Positions 18,346 to 28,208 of a DNA stretch of 64,000 nucleotides are shown here, piece after piece. Position numbers and translations under genes: made by a program. Source of the stretch: Methylorubrum sp. B1-46 (GTDB taxonomy: Bacteria; Pseudomonadota; Alphaproteobacteria; Rhizobiales; Beijerinckiaceae). How positions within the stretch are numbered: the stretch's first letter is position 1; each line of letters begins with the position of its first letter. The stretch lies in contig NZ_CP088247.1 in assembly GCF_021117295.1 (NCBI RefSeq), positions 5,325,101 to 5,389,100 of the forward strand, read 5' to 3'. The notes under the pieces were generated by a model. That model was not told the origin of the DNA, searched no databases, and saw only the letters and a program-made list of their open reading frames with translations.

Positions 18346-18600
18346 TTCCGATGACCGGTGCGCTTTGCCCTCACGGCTGCACAGAAGGGCGACGCGCCAC
18401 AGACCGAGACGCTGCTGAAGGATCTGCCGGCTGACGTGATCCTGGCCGATGCCGCCTATGACAGCGACCGGCTGCGCAAGCTCGTCGCTGACTTAGGCGC
18501 TAAGGCTGTGATTCCGGACAACCCCTCGCGCGCCTGGAAGTATGACTTCGACAAGGCGCTCTACAAAGCGCGCCGTCTGGTCGAACGCTGCTCTCCGCCT
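18346..18600 (+). pseudogene. IS5-family transposase remnant
   Basis: RFALTAAQKGDAPQTETLL, then VILADAAYDSDRLRKLV and AVIPDNPSRAWKYDFDKALYKARRLVE match the middle part of IS5-group DDE transposases. The frame loses similarity right after RRLVER, where the catalytic Glu region and the end (usually RLK.FRRIATRYDK) should follow. Both ends are missing, so this is a scar. It lies back to back with the IS630 remnant, next to the 3' end of the metal RND gene; 18601-18777 shows no gene. Confidence 0.75.
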
Positions 18601-18777
18601 GCATCGGACGGGGATCATGCCGTAGAACTCGTCTCCCATGCTCTCGACGGTGCAGATCTGGGTGGCTTTCGCTCGAATGAGAGGCGGCTTCCGGTGTCAG
18701 CGAGCCCGGACGGTGAGACATCTCACTAACGCCGCCATTCGATGGGCAAGCGCTCACCGTTCGACGCTGAGAACGGC

Positions 18778-21700
18778 TCAGAACGCCTCGAACGGTGTGC
18801 GCTGGGCGGCCACCGGCGACGCGTGCGGCCGGTGACGGGCATCCTGTCGCAACCGCTCCAGGGGCTTTCGGCCGAAGGTCAGGAACAGGACCGGCGTCAG
18901 CACCGTGTCGAGCAGCGTCGCGCTGATCAGGCCGCCGAAGATCGTCACCGCCACCGGGTGCAGGATTTCCTTGCCCGGAGCGTCGGCGCCGATGAGCAGC
19001 GGCACCAGCGCGACGCCGGCGGACAGCGCGGTCATCAGGACCGGCGCGAGCCGTTCCAGGCTGCCGCGGATGACGAGTTCGCGCCCGAACGGCATGCCCT
19101 CGTGAATGGCAAGATTCAGGTAGTGGCTGATCTTGAGGATGCCGTTGCGGGTGGCGATGCCGGTCAGCGTGATGAAGCCGATCATCGAAGCCACCGACAG
19201 GGGCTGCCCGGCGAGCCACAGCGCGGCGACGGAGCCGATCAGGGCGAGCGGGATGCTGCCGAGGATGATCAGCGTGAAGGTCACCGAACGGTAGCGGCTG
19301 TAGAGCAGCGCGAAGACGAGGGCGAGCGAGAGGAGCGACAGGAGACCGATCGTGCGGCTCGCCTCGGCCTGCGCCTGGAACGAGCCCTCCAGGCGCGTCG
19401 TGTAGCCGTTGGGCAGGCTTGCTGCGGCGACGTTCTCCCGAATGGCCTCGACGATCTTGCCCATGTCGGCGCCGGGCTGCGTGTTGGCCTGCACGACGAT
19501 GCGGCGGCGGGCGTTCTCGCGCAGGATCTGGTTCGGCCCGTCGGTTTCGCGAATGTCGGCGATCTGGCGGGCCGGCACCCAGCCGGACGGCGTCTCGATC
19601 AAGAGGTCTCCGAGGCGCTGCGTCGTGCGCATCGCGTCGGAGAGCCGCATCACCACGTCGAAGCGGCGGTAGCCGTCCACCACCCGCGAGACCACTTGGC
19701 CGTTCGAGAGACGGCTCAACTGCTCGACCAGGGCGGCGGGCTGCACGCCGTAGAGGGCCGCGCGATTGTAATCGACGCGGATTTCGAGCTGCGGGATCAG
19801 CACCTGCTTCTCGACCTGCAGGTCGGCAATGCCGGGGATATCGGCGAAGCGTTGCCGCAGGTCCTCGGCCAGCGCCCGCAGGGTGTCGAGATCTTCGCCG
19901 AAGATCTTGAGCGCGATCTCGGCGCGCACGCCTGAGAGCATGTGGTCGAGCCGATGCGAGATCGGCTGGCCGACATTGACGTTGACCGGCAGCACCGCGA
20001 GGCGCCCGCGGATATCGGCAACGAGGTCGGGCTTGGGCCGGGCCCCCGGCTTGAGGTCGATCTCGAGGTCGGAGGAGTGCACCCCCTCCGCATGCTCGTC
20101 GAGTTCGGCCCGGCCGGTGCGGCGGCCGATCGACCGGACGTCCGGCATCTCGAGAAGCAGGCGCTCGGCCACGAGGCCGATGCGGTTGCTCTCGGCGAGC
20201 GAAATGCCGGGATTGAAGGTCATGTTGACCGTGAACGAACCCTCGTTGAACGGCGGCAGGAAGGTGCGCGGAAGGAAGAAGGCCGCGAGACCGGCCGCCG
20301 CCACGGCGAACGCGGCGACCGCCATGACGGGGCGGGCATGCCCGAGCAGGCCCCTGAGCAGGGCGGCGTTGCCGCGCTTGAGCGCTTTGAGGAAGCGGCT
20401 GTCGTGCTCCTCCAGACGTTTGAGGCCGGGCAGCAGATAGTAGGCGAGCACCGGTGTCAGCGTGATCGAGACGAGGAGACTCGCCAGGATCGAGATGATG
20501 TAGGCTTGGCCCAGCGGCGCGAAGAGCCGGCCCTCGATGCCGGACAGGGCGAAGAGCGGCACGAAGACCAGCACGATCACCATCGTGGCGTAGACGATGC
20601 CGGAACGCACTTCGTTCGAGGCCGCGACCACCACGTCGAAGACGCTCCTCGGATTTCCGGCCCGCCGGTTCTCGCCGAGGCGTCGGAAGATGTTTTCCAC
20701 ATCGACCACGGCGTCGTCGACGAGCTCGCCGATGGCGATGGCGAGACCGCCGAGGGTCATCGTGTTGATGGAGAGCCCGAAGGCGTGGAACACTACGGCG
20801 GTCGCCAGGATCGAGACCGGGATCGCCGTGAGCGAGATCGCGGTGGTGCGGACGTTGAGCAGGAAGGCGAACAGGACGATTGCGACCACGACCACCGCTT
20901 CGACCAGCACCGTTTCGACGTTGCGGATCGACGTCTCGATGAACTTGGCTTGGCGGAAAATGATCTGGTCGGCGCGCACGCCCTTGAAGGCGCAGGCTTC
21001 GCCGGCCGGTTCGGTACCGAGCTGACCCGGACTACGCTTGTCGGCGTCGGGACCGCACGTGTTGAGGCTCGCCGTGATCTCGGCGAGCGCCGCCTCGACC
21101 TCGCGGGTGAGGCGGACCGTGTCGACACCCGGCTGCTTCTCCACCGAGATCACGACGGCGGGCGCGCCCATATAGCCGCTGTCGCCGCGCTTCACCCGCG
21201 CCGCGAAGGACACGTCGGCCACCTGCCGCAGGTAGACGGGCCGATTGTTGACCGTCGCGACCACCATGTTCCGGAGGTCGTCGAGGTTCATCGTCCGTCC
21301 GAGATTCCGGATCAGGTACTCGCGGGCGTACTGATCGGTGAAGCCGCCGCCGGTATTGGTGCCGAATTGCGCGAGCGCGGTTTCCAACTGGGCATGGGTG
21401 ACGCCGAGCGCCCGCAGGGCCGTCGGTTGCGGGGCGACGCGGAACTGGCGCACCTCGCCGCCCATCGGGATCACCTGGGCGACGCCCGGAATGGAGAGCA
21501 GACGCGGCCGGATGGTGAAATCGGCCAGCTCCCGCAACTGCATCGGCGAGACCGAGCCGCCGCTCAGCGCCACCATCACGATCTGGCCCATGATCGAGGA
21601 GACCGGACCCATCATCGGGGTCACCGTCGGCGGCAGTTGCGGCCGCACCATCGCAAGGCGTTCCGAGACCTGCTGGCGGTTGCGGTAGATGTCGGTGCCC

Positions 21701-21996
21701 CAATCGAACTCGACATAAATCACCGAGAGGCCGACGCCTGAGACCGAGCGCACCCGCGTGACGCCGGGTAGGCCGTTCATCTGCGTCTCGACCGGGAAGC
21801 TGACGAGTTGCTCCACCTCCTGGGGCGCGAGCCCCTCGGCCTCCGTCATGATGGTGACGGTGGGCCGGTTGAGGTCGGGGAAGACGTCGACCGGCAGCTT
21901 GGTCGCCGTAAACGCGCCGTAGACGACGAGGACGGCGGCGAGCGCCAGCACGAGCAGGCGGTTGCGCAGGGACTGCGTGACGAGGAGCGTGAACAT
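18778..21996 (-). CDS. Heavy-metal RND efflux pump (CzcA/CusA-type)
   Basis: A 1072-residue inner-membrane proton/substrate antiporter of the HME-RND class, which exports divalent or monovalent metal ions. It begins at a first helix ([38 protein letters not shown]), typical of CzcA-like proteins. The helix-4 acidic motif reads [20 protein letters not shown]. Two large periplasmic loops follow the expected pattern, and [16 protein letters not shown] lies near the C-terminus. A cysteine-containing insertion of about 40 residues ([10 protein letters not shown] to EPAGEACAF) sits in the first periplasmic loop. The adaptor gene lies 12 bases upstream; no outer-membrane partner gene is adjacent. 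Confidence 0.93.
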   Translation of the reverse strand: MFTLLVTQSLRNRLLVLALAAVLVVYGAFTATKLPVDVFPDLNRPTVTIMTEAEGLAPQEVEQLVSFPVETQMNGLPGVTRVRSVSGVGLSVIYVEFDWGTDIYRNRQQVSERLAMVRPQLPPTVTPMMGPVSSIMGQIVMVALSGGSVSPMQLRELADFTIRPRLLSIPGVAQVIPMGGEVRQFRVAPQPTALRALGVTHAQLETALAQFGTNTGGGFTDQYAREYLIRNLGRTMNLDDLRNMVVATVNNRPVYLRQVADVSFAARVKRGDSGYMGAPAVVISVEKQPGVDTVRLTREVEAALAEITASLNTCGPDADKRSPGQLGTEPAGEACAFKGVRADQIIFRQAKFIETSIRNVETVLVEAVVVVAIVLFAFLLNVRTTAISLTAIPVSILATAVVFHAFGLSINTMTLGGLAIAIGELVDDAVVDVENIFRRLGENRRAGNPRSVFDVVVAASNEVRSGIVYATMVIVLVFVPLFALSGIEGRLFAPLGQAYIISILASLLVSITLTPVLAYYLLPGLKRLEEHDSRFLKALKRGNAALLRGLLGHARPVMAVAAFAVAAAGLAAFFLPRTFLPPFNEGSFTVNMTFNPGISLAESNRIGLVAERLLLEMPDVRSIGRRTGRAELDEHAEGVHSSDLEIDLKPGARPKPDLVADIRGRLAVLPVNVNVGQPISHRLDHMLSGVRAEIALKIFGEDLDTLRALAEDLRQRFADIPGIADLQVEKQVLIPQLEIRVDYNRAALYGVQPAALVEQLSRLSNGQVVSRVVDGYRRFDVVMRLSDAMRTTQRLGDLLIETPSGWVPARQIADIRETDGPNQILRENARRRIVVQANTQPGADMGKIVEAIRENVAAASLPNGYTTRLEGSFQAQAEASRTIGLLSLLSLALVFALLYSRYRSVTFTLIILGSIPLALIGSVAALWLAGQPLSVASMIGFITLTGIATRNGILKISHYLNLAIHEGMPFGRELVIRGSLERLAPVLMTALSAGVALVPLLIGADAPGKEILHPVAVTIFGGLISATLLDTVLTPVLFLTFGRKPLERLRQDARHRPHASPVAAQRTPFEAF

Positions 21997-22008
21997 CGGC
22001 GGGCCTCC

Positions 22009-23736
22009 TCAGCGGACCTGATTGAGGAGTTCGGCGCCCTGGCTGACGATCCGCTTGCCCGGAGCGATCCCCGACACCACGAGGACCCGCCCGGCATCGA
22101 GCGGTTCGACCCGGACCTCGCGCGGCTCGAAGCGCTCGGGCGCGGCGTGCTCGTAGACGATGCTCTGCCCGTTGCCGCCGCGGACCACGCTGGTGCGCGG
22201 CAGGGCCAAGCCCTCCTGCTGCGCGTCGGTCGCGGCCAACACGGTGATAAATTGTCCGGTGCGCAGCTCAGGCGGGCCCCCGAGCACGGCGAAGTGCATC
22301 GGCACCGCCTGGCTGCGGTCGGCCAAGCCCGCCCCCATATAGGCGAGCCGCAGGATCCGTCCGTCGGCCATCCGGGCCGTGGCGTCCTGCCCACCGGCCA
22401 GCGCATCGAAGCTCAGGGCCTCCACCCAGAGGCGGGCAGGATCGACGATCTGAAAGACCTGCACGCCGGGGCTCGCCATCTGGCCGGCCACCGCGTTCGC
22501 CTCGGCGATGACCCCGTCAACCGGCGCCTCCAGCGCTTCCGGCTTCTGACGAATGTTGTCGAGGGCCGCGCGGCGGTCGAGCAGGCCCTTGAGTTCGGCC
22601 TGGGCATCCTCGAGCTGGACCTGCGAGACGGAGCCGCCCGGCGCGAGCTTGCGGTAGCGCTCGACGCGGCGCTCCGTGATGGCGATCTGCTGATCGAGTT
22701 CCCCCTGGCGCTGGCGCATGTCGGAGGCATCCACCGCCTGGACCGGCGGCGTGACATAGGCCAGCACCTCACCCTTGCGCACCCGCGTGCCCAGGCGCGG
22801 GAAGATGCCGGATTCCGGTGGCGACAGCCGGCCGCCGACCGAGGATTGGACGACGCCGCTGGCGCTCGGATCGGGAACGATGCGCCCCGGCAGCTCGACG
22901 GTGCGGCGGAGCGTATCGGAGGCGGTCACCACGGTCCGGACCGCGAGCACCCGCTGGGTCGGCTTGGGCACGAAGATCGCCCCATCCGGCAGGCGTCGTG
23001 CCAGATCCTGTCCGCCGGTGGACGGCGCGGCCATCGGCAAGGCGTGGGGCGCGGGCCTGCCGCCGTGGTCGTGGCCCTCGGCCGCGAAGGCGCGGGGGGC
23101 GAGCGCAAGGGCCAAGACGAGCGCGACCAGGGCCGTGGCGGGCAAGTAGCGCCGCCTGCGCATCAGCAGCGTGACGGCGATGCCGAGGACGAAGCCGGCG
23201 CCACCGATGGCGAACGCGAGCGGATCGGCTTCCTTGAGGTGGCTCTGGAAGTCGTGAGCCGCCGCGAGGCCGGCTGCCCAGGCCGAGGCACCCGCTGCGG
23301 GTGGCGCTGGTGGCGGCTCCGGGACATTCAGTGTCACCGGGAACAGGTCGGCGCTTCCGTTCACCGTCACGGTGAAGAGCACGTCGTGCGCACCGGAATG
23401 CTGGCTCCAATGCGCATCGAGCCCGTAGCTGCCGTCCGGCAGAGGCAGGGCTTTGGCGGGGCCTTCCGGAGTCTCGGCCTCGACCACGGCGTCCGTGACC
23501 GGCGCGTTGGAATCCGCGCGGTCGAGGAAGACCACCAGCCGGCCGTTGCGGGCAATGGCGACGAGTTCGAGCGCGTCCGTGCTCGAAGCACCGCGCGGCG
23601 CGGCGGCCACCGGCGCGGCCGGCGTCTCGTTGCCGTGATCGTGGCCCTCGTGGGCAAGGGACATCGTCGGCGTCCCGGCCGACAGGCCGAGCGCGAGGAC
23701 AGCCATCCGCAGGGCGGCGGCGGAGAAAAAACGCAT
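22009..23736 (-). CDS. RND efflux periplasmic adaptor with His-rich N-terminus
   Basis: Membrane-fusion subunit of the adjacent RND pump, 575 residues, longer than the 380-420 of simple adaptors. A signal peptide precedes HEGHDHG, a histidine metal-binding cluster, followed by an extra soluble domain to about residue 150. A membrane segment (FAIGGAGFVLGIAVTLLM) is next, then a second hydrophobic, signal-like stretch with another HDHG cluster. The adaptor core comes last: a barrel-sandwich hybrid around GRIVPDPSASG, a coiled coil (DMRQRQGELDQQIAITERR), and a beta-barrel. The two His clusters suggest metal delivery. The organisation looks like a fusion of a periplasmic metal-binding protein and an adaptor. 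Confidence 0.88.
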   Translation of the reverse strand: MRFFSAAALRMAVLALGLSAGTPTMSLAHEGHDHGNETPAAPVAAAPRGASSTDALELVAIARNGRLVVFLDRADSNAPVTDAVVEAETPEGPAKALPLPDGSYGLDAHWSQHSGAHDVLFTVTVNGSADLFPVTLNVPEPPPAPPAAGASAWAAGLAAAHDFQSHLKEADPLAFAIGGAGFVLGIAVTLLMRRRRYLPATALVALVLALALAPRAFAAEGHDHGGRPAPHALPMAAPSTGGQDLARRLPDGAIFVPKPTQRVLAVRTVVTASDTLRRTVELPGRIVPDPSASGVVQSSVGGRLSPPESGIFPRLGTRVRKGEVLAYVTPPVQAVDASDMRQRQGELDQQIAITERRVERYRKLAPGGSVSQVQLEDAQAELKGLLDRRAALDNIRQKPEALEAPVDGVIAEANAVAGQMASPGVQVFQIVDPARLWVEALSFDALAGGQDATARMADGRILRLAYMGAGLADRSQAVPMHFAVLGGPPELRTGQFITVLAATDAQQEGLALPRTSVVRGGNGQSIVYEHAAPERFEPREVRVEPLDAGRVLVVSGIAPGKRIVSQGAELLNQVR

Positions 23737-23816
23737 GGAAAAACTGAGCCTTCGCCAGAGAGGCTGGCGGCAGCCGTCAGGGGCCGCCGCTCAGAGCGCG
23801 CGTCGGAGCGCGGACC

Positions 23817-24191
23817 TCAGGCGAAGGTTCGAGGGGGTTCCGACGGCGTCTCGCGGGCCACGCTCTCGAACGCGACCGTCGGGGTTCCGGACAAGGTCCG
23901 GCCGGGCTGCGGCGCGAGCATCACTGCAGCGGCGTCCAACCGGACGAACGACGCATGACCGCAGCACAGGCTGCAAGCGCCGCATGCCGCCTTATCGCCG
24001 ATCGGCTCGGCATGGTCCGCGAGACTGCCGAGCGCCTGCGCTCCGGCCGCTTCCGCATGTGCGGACGCGACATGGCCGGCATGTGCCGTTCCCGCGTGCG
24101 CGTGCCCGGCATCCGCCACCGCGAAGGCGACGAGTGCCACGATCTGAAAGACCGTCAGCAGCGAGCGCCAGAAGGATCGGGTGGCCGTCAT
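23817..24191 (-). CDS. Exported His/Cys-rich small protein
   Basis: A 124-residue protein from ATG 24191 with an N-terminal hydrophobic segment (SLLTVFQIVALVAFAVADA). It is followed by multiple His residues (AGHAHAGTAHAGHVASAHAEA) and the Cys cluster CGACSLCCGH. This composition suggests a periplasmic metal-binding protein acting ahead of the RND pump, whose adaptor starts 80 bases downstream on the same strand. I do not recognise a named family. Its position as first gene of the metal-efflux set is the main functional clue. Confidence 0.7.
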   Translation of the reverse strand: MTATRSFWRSLLTVFQIVALVAFAVADAGHAHAGTAHAGHVASAHAEAAGAQALGSLADHAEPIGDKAACGACSLCCGHASFVRLDAAAVMLAPQPGRTLSGTPTVAFESVARETPSEPPRTFA

Positions 24192-24310
24192 GATCCGGCG
24201 TGCATAGCATTTCCGTGCCGGTCGAGCATGGGCTTTTTTCGGCACGAGCCCGGCCGGTGAGACAAAGGCCGGTGCCGGCCGATCGGGCCCGATCAGGGTC
24301 TGCCGTTCCG

Positions 24311-24760
24311 TCAGGCTCTTTTGGGCGCGTCGTTCAGGCGTCGTTCACGGATCGGCCGGTCTTCGCCCGGAACGGCTCGGGCGGAGTCCAACTCGTCGAT
24401 CCGCTCGTCGATGGCCTCTCGGCAGGAGGCGTGTCCGCCGGGCGCGGTGACCGACCGGCGTGTCTCAGGCGACGCGTCGAGCACCAAGCCATCCTGGTCG
24501 ATGGACAGGCGCCAGTTTCGAACCACTCCGTCGTGGGCGGTCATGGCGGTGGCGCAGCGGTCCAGGAAATCCAGGCGGGCCGCATCGCTTCCCGCCACCA
24601 TCCGCAAGGCCTCGCAGATCAAGTCGGTCTCGTCGCGCGTGAGCCAGACCGTCGACGTCCCGAATCCCTGCCGCTCGGCCGCGATCATCTCGTGCGAGAG
24701 GCGGGTCGCCAGCGCCTGCCGGGGTGTGTCAGGAGCGGTCGCGGGCCGTCGTCCATGCAT
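24311..24760 (-). CDS. Hypothetical protein, 149 aa
   Basis: A soluble protein from ATG 24760 with no membrane segments. The central part (TRLSHEMIAAERQGF, then VWLTRDETDLICEALRMVAGSD and ARLDFLDRCATAMTAHD) is helical and well conserved in character; the last 40 residues are charged and probably disordered. Codon use is typical of the genome. No family or function is recognised. It lies 120 bases upstream of the His/Cys-rich gene on the same strand but with its own likely promoter. Confidence 0.6.
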   Translation of the reverse strand: MHGRRPATAPDTPRQALATRLSHEMIAAERQGFGTSTVWLTRDETDLICEALRMVAGSDAARLDFLDRCATAMTAHDGVVRNWRLSIDQDGLVLDASPETRRSVTAPGGHASCREAIDERIDELDSARAVPGEDRPIRERRLNDAPKRA

Positions 24761-25370
24761 CCGGTTGCCCCTCTCTCCCGTCCGCTGACGAGGTTTCTCG
24801 ATCATCGCGACCCCTGCGAGAAGCCGGATCATCACGTCTTCGCGGGTCGCGGCAAGTCAACGCGATGAGATCGTCCGAGATGCCGTGTTCGCCGCAGGAT
24901 GAGGCCGTCGGCGGTGTTCTTTCGATCGCTTGCCGACTGCTCCCGATCACGCAGCGGAGATCGCATCGGATCCCGGCAGCCGATTGCCATCCAAAATGAC
25001 CGAAGTGAAGGGAAGGATAAGAACTTTCGCCACGGCGTGGGTGAGCACGATCTGATCGAACGACGCGCTCTTCTCCGTCGCTACGGGTACGCGCGGGACC
25101 GGTTCAGCGGCCGCTCGTCCTGGCTGGGTGCATGACGGTTTGCGAAACGCGGCGCGTGGGCTTCCAATACGATGAAAGCGACCGGCGGCTTCACGAAGCT
25201 ACGCAGTCTCACCAGGACGGCCGGGCTTCTCGTTCCAGCCGAGAGCGCCAGTCCTGCGCCGCTCATACGGCCGCGGTATCGGGCCTCGAAGGACATAGGG
25301 TCCGGCCGATATCTCAAATTCGACAGGCCGCATGCACGGCTCGGCAACTGCGGCGGCGTACGACGCGATC
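24761..25370. other. Intergenic, no convincing gene
   Basis: About 600 bases with several short frames in both directions, all Arg/Ser-rich and without a good ribosome-binding site. The base composition is lower in GC around 24970-25060 than the surrounding genes, which may mark promoter DNA for the small membrane protein downstream. Confidence 0.4.
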
Positions 25371-25745
25371 ATGAGTCTTCCTGATTCCGAGTTTCGAGTG
25401 CTGGGCGTGGCCGCCGCCATCGGCGGCCTCCTCGTGATGATGCTCGCCGGTCAGCCCTCGGTCGCATCGCTCGGCTGGGGGTGCCTGGGGCTCCTTCTCT
25501 TCGGGGTGTCCCGCCTCATGCCGCGCCGGAAAGCCGGGCCTGCCATCGTGCCGAGCCCGGTCGCAACGCCGCTCGAAGGGAACGCGACGGCAGGCAGCGA
25601 AGCCGAGGATGAGCCGGCCGCGCTTCCGGGGGATCTCCACGCGGTGCTTCAGCGCAAGGTGCGCGTTCAGCGTCCGGTCAATCCGATCGTCGCTTCGTCG
25701 CTCCTACCGCCGTCCCGTGCTTCGCGGTCTCCCTCGACCGGTTGA
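25371..25745 (+). CDS. Small membrane protein, 124 aa, unknown
   Basis: It starts at ATG 25371. Residues about 9-27 (VLGVAAAIGGLLVMMLAG) and 32-45 (GWGCLGLLLFGVSRLM) form two hydrophobic segments, followed by a basic MPRRK and a soluble Pro/Ala-rich tail. The last 68 bases overlap, in the convergent direction, the 3' end of the MFS transporter gene. No family recognised. Confidence 0.55.
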   Translation: MSLPDSEFRVLGVAAAIGGLLVMMLAGQPSVASLGWGCLGLLLFGVSRLMPRRKAGPAIVPSPVATPLEGNATAGSEAEDEPAALPGDLHAVLQRKVRVQRPVNPIVASSLLPPSRASRSPSTG

Positions 25746-27036
25746 GCGCTCCTGCAGGATCGGCCGTCGGGGCCATATCGCGTTCGGTTTCACGGCCGAT
25801 GCGCAGCACCAACGCGCCCGCCACGATAAGCACCACGGCCACCGCGGCCAAACCGTCGTCGAAGCGCCCGGTTGCGTCGCGGACCCACCCCATGAGGGCC
25901 GGCCCGGCGAAGCCGCCGAGACTGCCGAGCGCGTTGATCAGCGCGATGCCGCCCGCCGCCGCGGTTCCGCTGAGCAGCCGCGTCGGTAGGGTCCAGAAGG
26001 TCGGCAGCGCCGCGAACACCCCCAAAGCCGCCAGGCTCAGCGTGACGATGGTGAGGAGCGGCGTACCGGCCTGGCTCGCGGCGAGAAGGGCGAGGCCGGC
26101 GGCGACGGTCGGGATGGCGACGTGGCGGACCCGCTCTCCCCTACGATCGGAGCGCCGCGTCCAGGCGAGCATCCCGGCCGCCGAGACGATATAGGGAACG
26201 GCAGTGACGAAGCCCGTCGCCGTCGTCGAGAAGCCGAAGCTGCTCACGATCTGCGGCAACCATAGGCCGACGGCGTAGAGGCCGGTGCTGAGCCCGAAAT
26301 AGACCAGCCCGAGCCCGAGCAATCGCGGGTCGCGCAGAGCGTCGCTGAGATGGGCCGTCCGGCCCGGCCGCAGGCGATGATCCTCCGCCATCCGCGCGAT
26401 GAGGGTTGCCCGCTCCGCGTCGGTCAGCCAGGTGGCGCGTTCGGGCCGGTCGGTGAGGACGAACAGGGTCGCAAGGCCGAGAGCCAGGCTGGGGGCGGCC
26501 TCCAGCAGGTAGAGCCACTGCCATCCCGCGAGGCCGAGCCAACCGTCGGTGAGGCTCATGACGAGGCCGGAAAGCGGCGCGCCGATCGCCGCCGAGAGCG
26601 GGACCGCCATCATGAAGGTGCCGACGATGCCCGCGCGCTGCGCGGCGGGAAACCAGTAGGTCAGGTAGAGGATGATGCCGGGAAAGAAGCCGGCCTCGGC
26701 AAGCCCGAGGAGGATGCGGACGAGGTAGAACGACCATTCGCCGGTCACAAACGCCGTCGAGGCGGAGATCAGCGACCACGTCACCATGATCCGCGCGATC
26801 CAGATCCGCGCGCCGACCCGCTCCAGGATCAGGTTGCTCGGCACTTCGAAGACGACGTAGCCGAGGAAGAATAGCCCCGCGCCGAGCCCGTAGGCCGTGG
26901 CCGAGAGGCCGATATCCCGGTTCATGGTGAGAGCGGCGAAGCCGACATTCACCCGGTCGAGATAGGCGAAGAAGTAGCAAAGCATCAGGAAGGGCAGCAG
27001 GCGCCGCGCCACCTTGCCCGTGAGCGCATCCGCCAT
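25678..27036 (-). CDS. MFS transporter, anion:cation symporter family
   Basis: A 452-residue inner-membrane secondary transporter with twelve hydrophobic segments. The opening LPFLMLCYFFAYLDRVNVGFAALTM is diagnostic of the ACS family (tartrate, phthalate, glucarate and similar organic anion uptake). The loop following helix 2 (EVPSNLILERVGARIWIARIM) is also typical. The exact substrate cannot be told. The C-terminal roughly 30 residues are hydrophilic and overlap the convergent small gene. No catabolic operon is adjacent to indicate a substrate. Confidence 0.9.
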   Translation of the reverse strand: MADALTGKVARRLLPFLMLCYFFAYLDRVNVGFAALTMNRDIGLSATAYGLGAGLFFLGYVVFEVPSNLILERVGARIWIARIMVTWSLISASTAFVTGEWSFYLVRILLGLAEAGFFPGIILYLTYWFPAAQRAGIVGTFMMAVPLSAAIGAPLSGLVMSLTDGWLGLAGWQWLYLLEAAPSLALGLATLFVLTDRPERATWLTDAERATLIARMAEDHRLRPGRTAHLSDALRDPRLLGLGLVYFGLSTGLYAVGLWLPQIVSSFGFSTTATGFVTAVPYIVSAAGMLAWTRRSDRRGERVRHVAIPTVAAGLALLAASQAGTPLLTIVTLSLAALGVFAALPTFWTLPTRLLSGTAAAGGIALINALGSLGGFAGPALMGWVRDATGRFDDGLAAVAVVLIVAGALVLRIGRETERDMAPTADPAGALNRSRETAKHGTAVGATKRRSD

Positions 27037-27220
27037 TCGCTCGTCCTACCCTTCACATCGTCCGGCCCTCGTAACGAACTTGCCGGCAGCCGGATAGAAG
27101 CGGGCTCAGATCGAGCAGCGCCGGCCTGAGCGTCCCTCGGAACCGCCGCCGCGCGGCCGGGCTTCTCCTGTCACGGGTCCTGCTCCCGCACGACCCCGAC
27201 AATCGTGACAGGAGGACGCC

Positions 27221-27724
27221 ATGGGTCTGTTCACGAAGGACATCAAGTCGCTGGACGACCTCTTCGTCCACACCTTGCAGGACGTCTATTACGCCGAGAA
27301 CCAGATCACCAAGGCTCTGCCGACGATGATCGGGAAGGCGACGAACGCGCAGCTCCGCCAGGGCTTCGAGACGCATCTGCGTGAGACGGAAGGGCAGATC
27401 AAGCGCCTGGAGCAGGTGTTCGAGATGCACGGTCACAAGCCGAAGGCGGTCAATTGCCCTGCCATCGACGGGATCATCAAGGAGGCCAACGAGACCGCGG
27501 GCGAGGTCGCCGATAAAGAAGTGCTCGATGCGGCGCTTCTCGCGGCGGCGCAGGCTGTGGAGCATTACGAGATCGCCCGCTACGGAACCCTCGTCGCCTG
27601 GGCCAAGCGGCTCGGCCGGGACGATTGCGCCGCCGTGCTCCAGCAGACGCTAGACGAGGAGAAGGCGACCGATCAGAAGCTCACGGCACTGGCTGAGAGC
27701 CGGGTGAACCAGAAGGCCGCTTGA
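27221..27724 (+). CDS. DUF892 ferritin-like protein (YciE/YciF type)
   Basis: A 167-residue four-helix protein beginning [34 protein letters not shown], the standard opening of the DUF892 family. The helices bear carboxylate and His residues in E-x6-Y and EHYE patterns ([11 protein letters not shown]) that resemble di-iron ferritin-like sites. Family members are induced by osmotic and general stress. A strong ribosome-binding site (GGAGG) precedes ATG 27221. A short Pro-rich gene follows two bases after its stop. Confidence 0.92.
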   Translation: MGLFTKDIKSLDDLFVHTLQDVYYAENQITKALPTMIGKATNAQLRQGFETHLRETEGQIKRLEQVFEMHGHKPKAVNCPAIDGIIKEANETAGEVADKEVLDAALLAAAQAVEHYEIARYGTLVAWAKRLGRDDCAAVLQQTLDEEKATDQKLTALAESRVNQKAA

Positions 27725-27726
27725 TC

Positions 27727-27888
27727 ATGGCCGAGCCGGAGCGTCCCGTTTCCGACGATCGTTCCGTGCCGCCCGCGCAGGGGCCCGTCCCGGGGATCGA
27801 CCGGCCGCGATCCGATCCGCAGCCCGGTCCCCATTCCCCGCCGACCGAGGATGCGGCGCGGCCATCGAACAAGGCAGGGAGCGGCTGA
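27727..27888 (+). CDS. Pro-rich small protein, 53 aa
   Basis: It starts two bases after the DUF892 stop and encodes a hydrophilic, Pro/Ser/Arg-rich polypeptide ([20 protein letters not shown] at the start) that is probably disordered. Short proteins of this type often accompany stress genes in methylobacteria. The close spacing and GC3-rich codons favour translation; there is no recognised domain. Confidence 0.45.
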   Translation: MAEPERPVSDDRSVPPAQGPVPGIDRPRSDPQPGPHSPPTEDAARPSNKAGSG

Positions 27889-28208
27889 GCCGCCCCTCGC
27901 TTCCGTTCGGCCGACACCGTCCCCGACGGACGAGTGCCGGCCGGCGAAAACGGGCGCGGTCTCTTCCGTCTCGAATGCCTCAGTCGAGCGCCCTTTTAAA
28001 TTTCCGGACGCGGCGTTGTCGATCAATTCCTCGCGGCGTCGCCGCGCCGGAAAAGTGGGCCGACCATGTCCAGAGCCGCTTCGACGGCAGGTCCATCCGG
28101 CAGCGATGTCGCGCCGGACGACGCCCTGAAACCACGGGCGTGGACCTTGCGCGTGTCCGCGCGGTTCCCTCTGTTCTGTTTCGAGTCTTTCCCGCGCCGG
28201 TACCGCCG
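27889..28208. other. Intergenic, promoter region of selO
   Basis: 320 bases with no convincing gene. Although the selO frame is open upstream to 27975, that stretch is Arg-rich with no family resemblance. A relatively AT-rich stretch (TTTTAAATTT at about 27992-28001) could include the promoter. Confidence 0.4.

Noticed and set aside
25081..25384. Overlapping short frames on both strands between 25.1 and 25.4 kb
   Set aside because: No ribosome-binding sites, Arg/Ser-rich composition and no coherent domain; likely intergenic.
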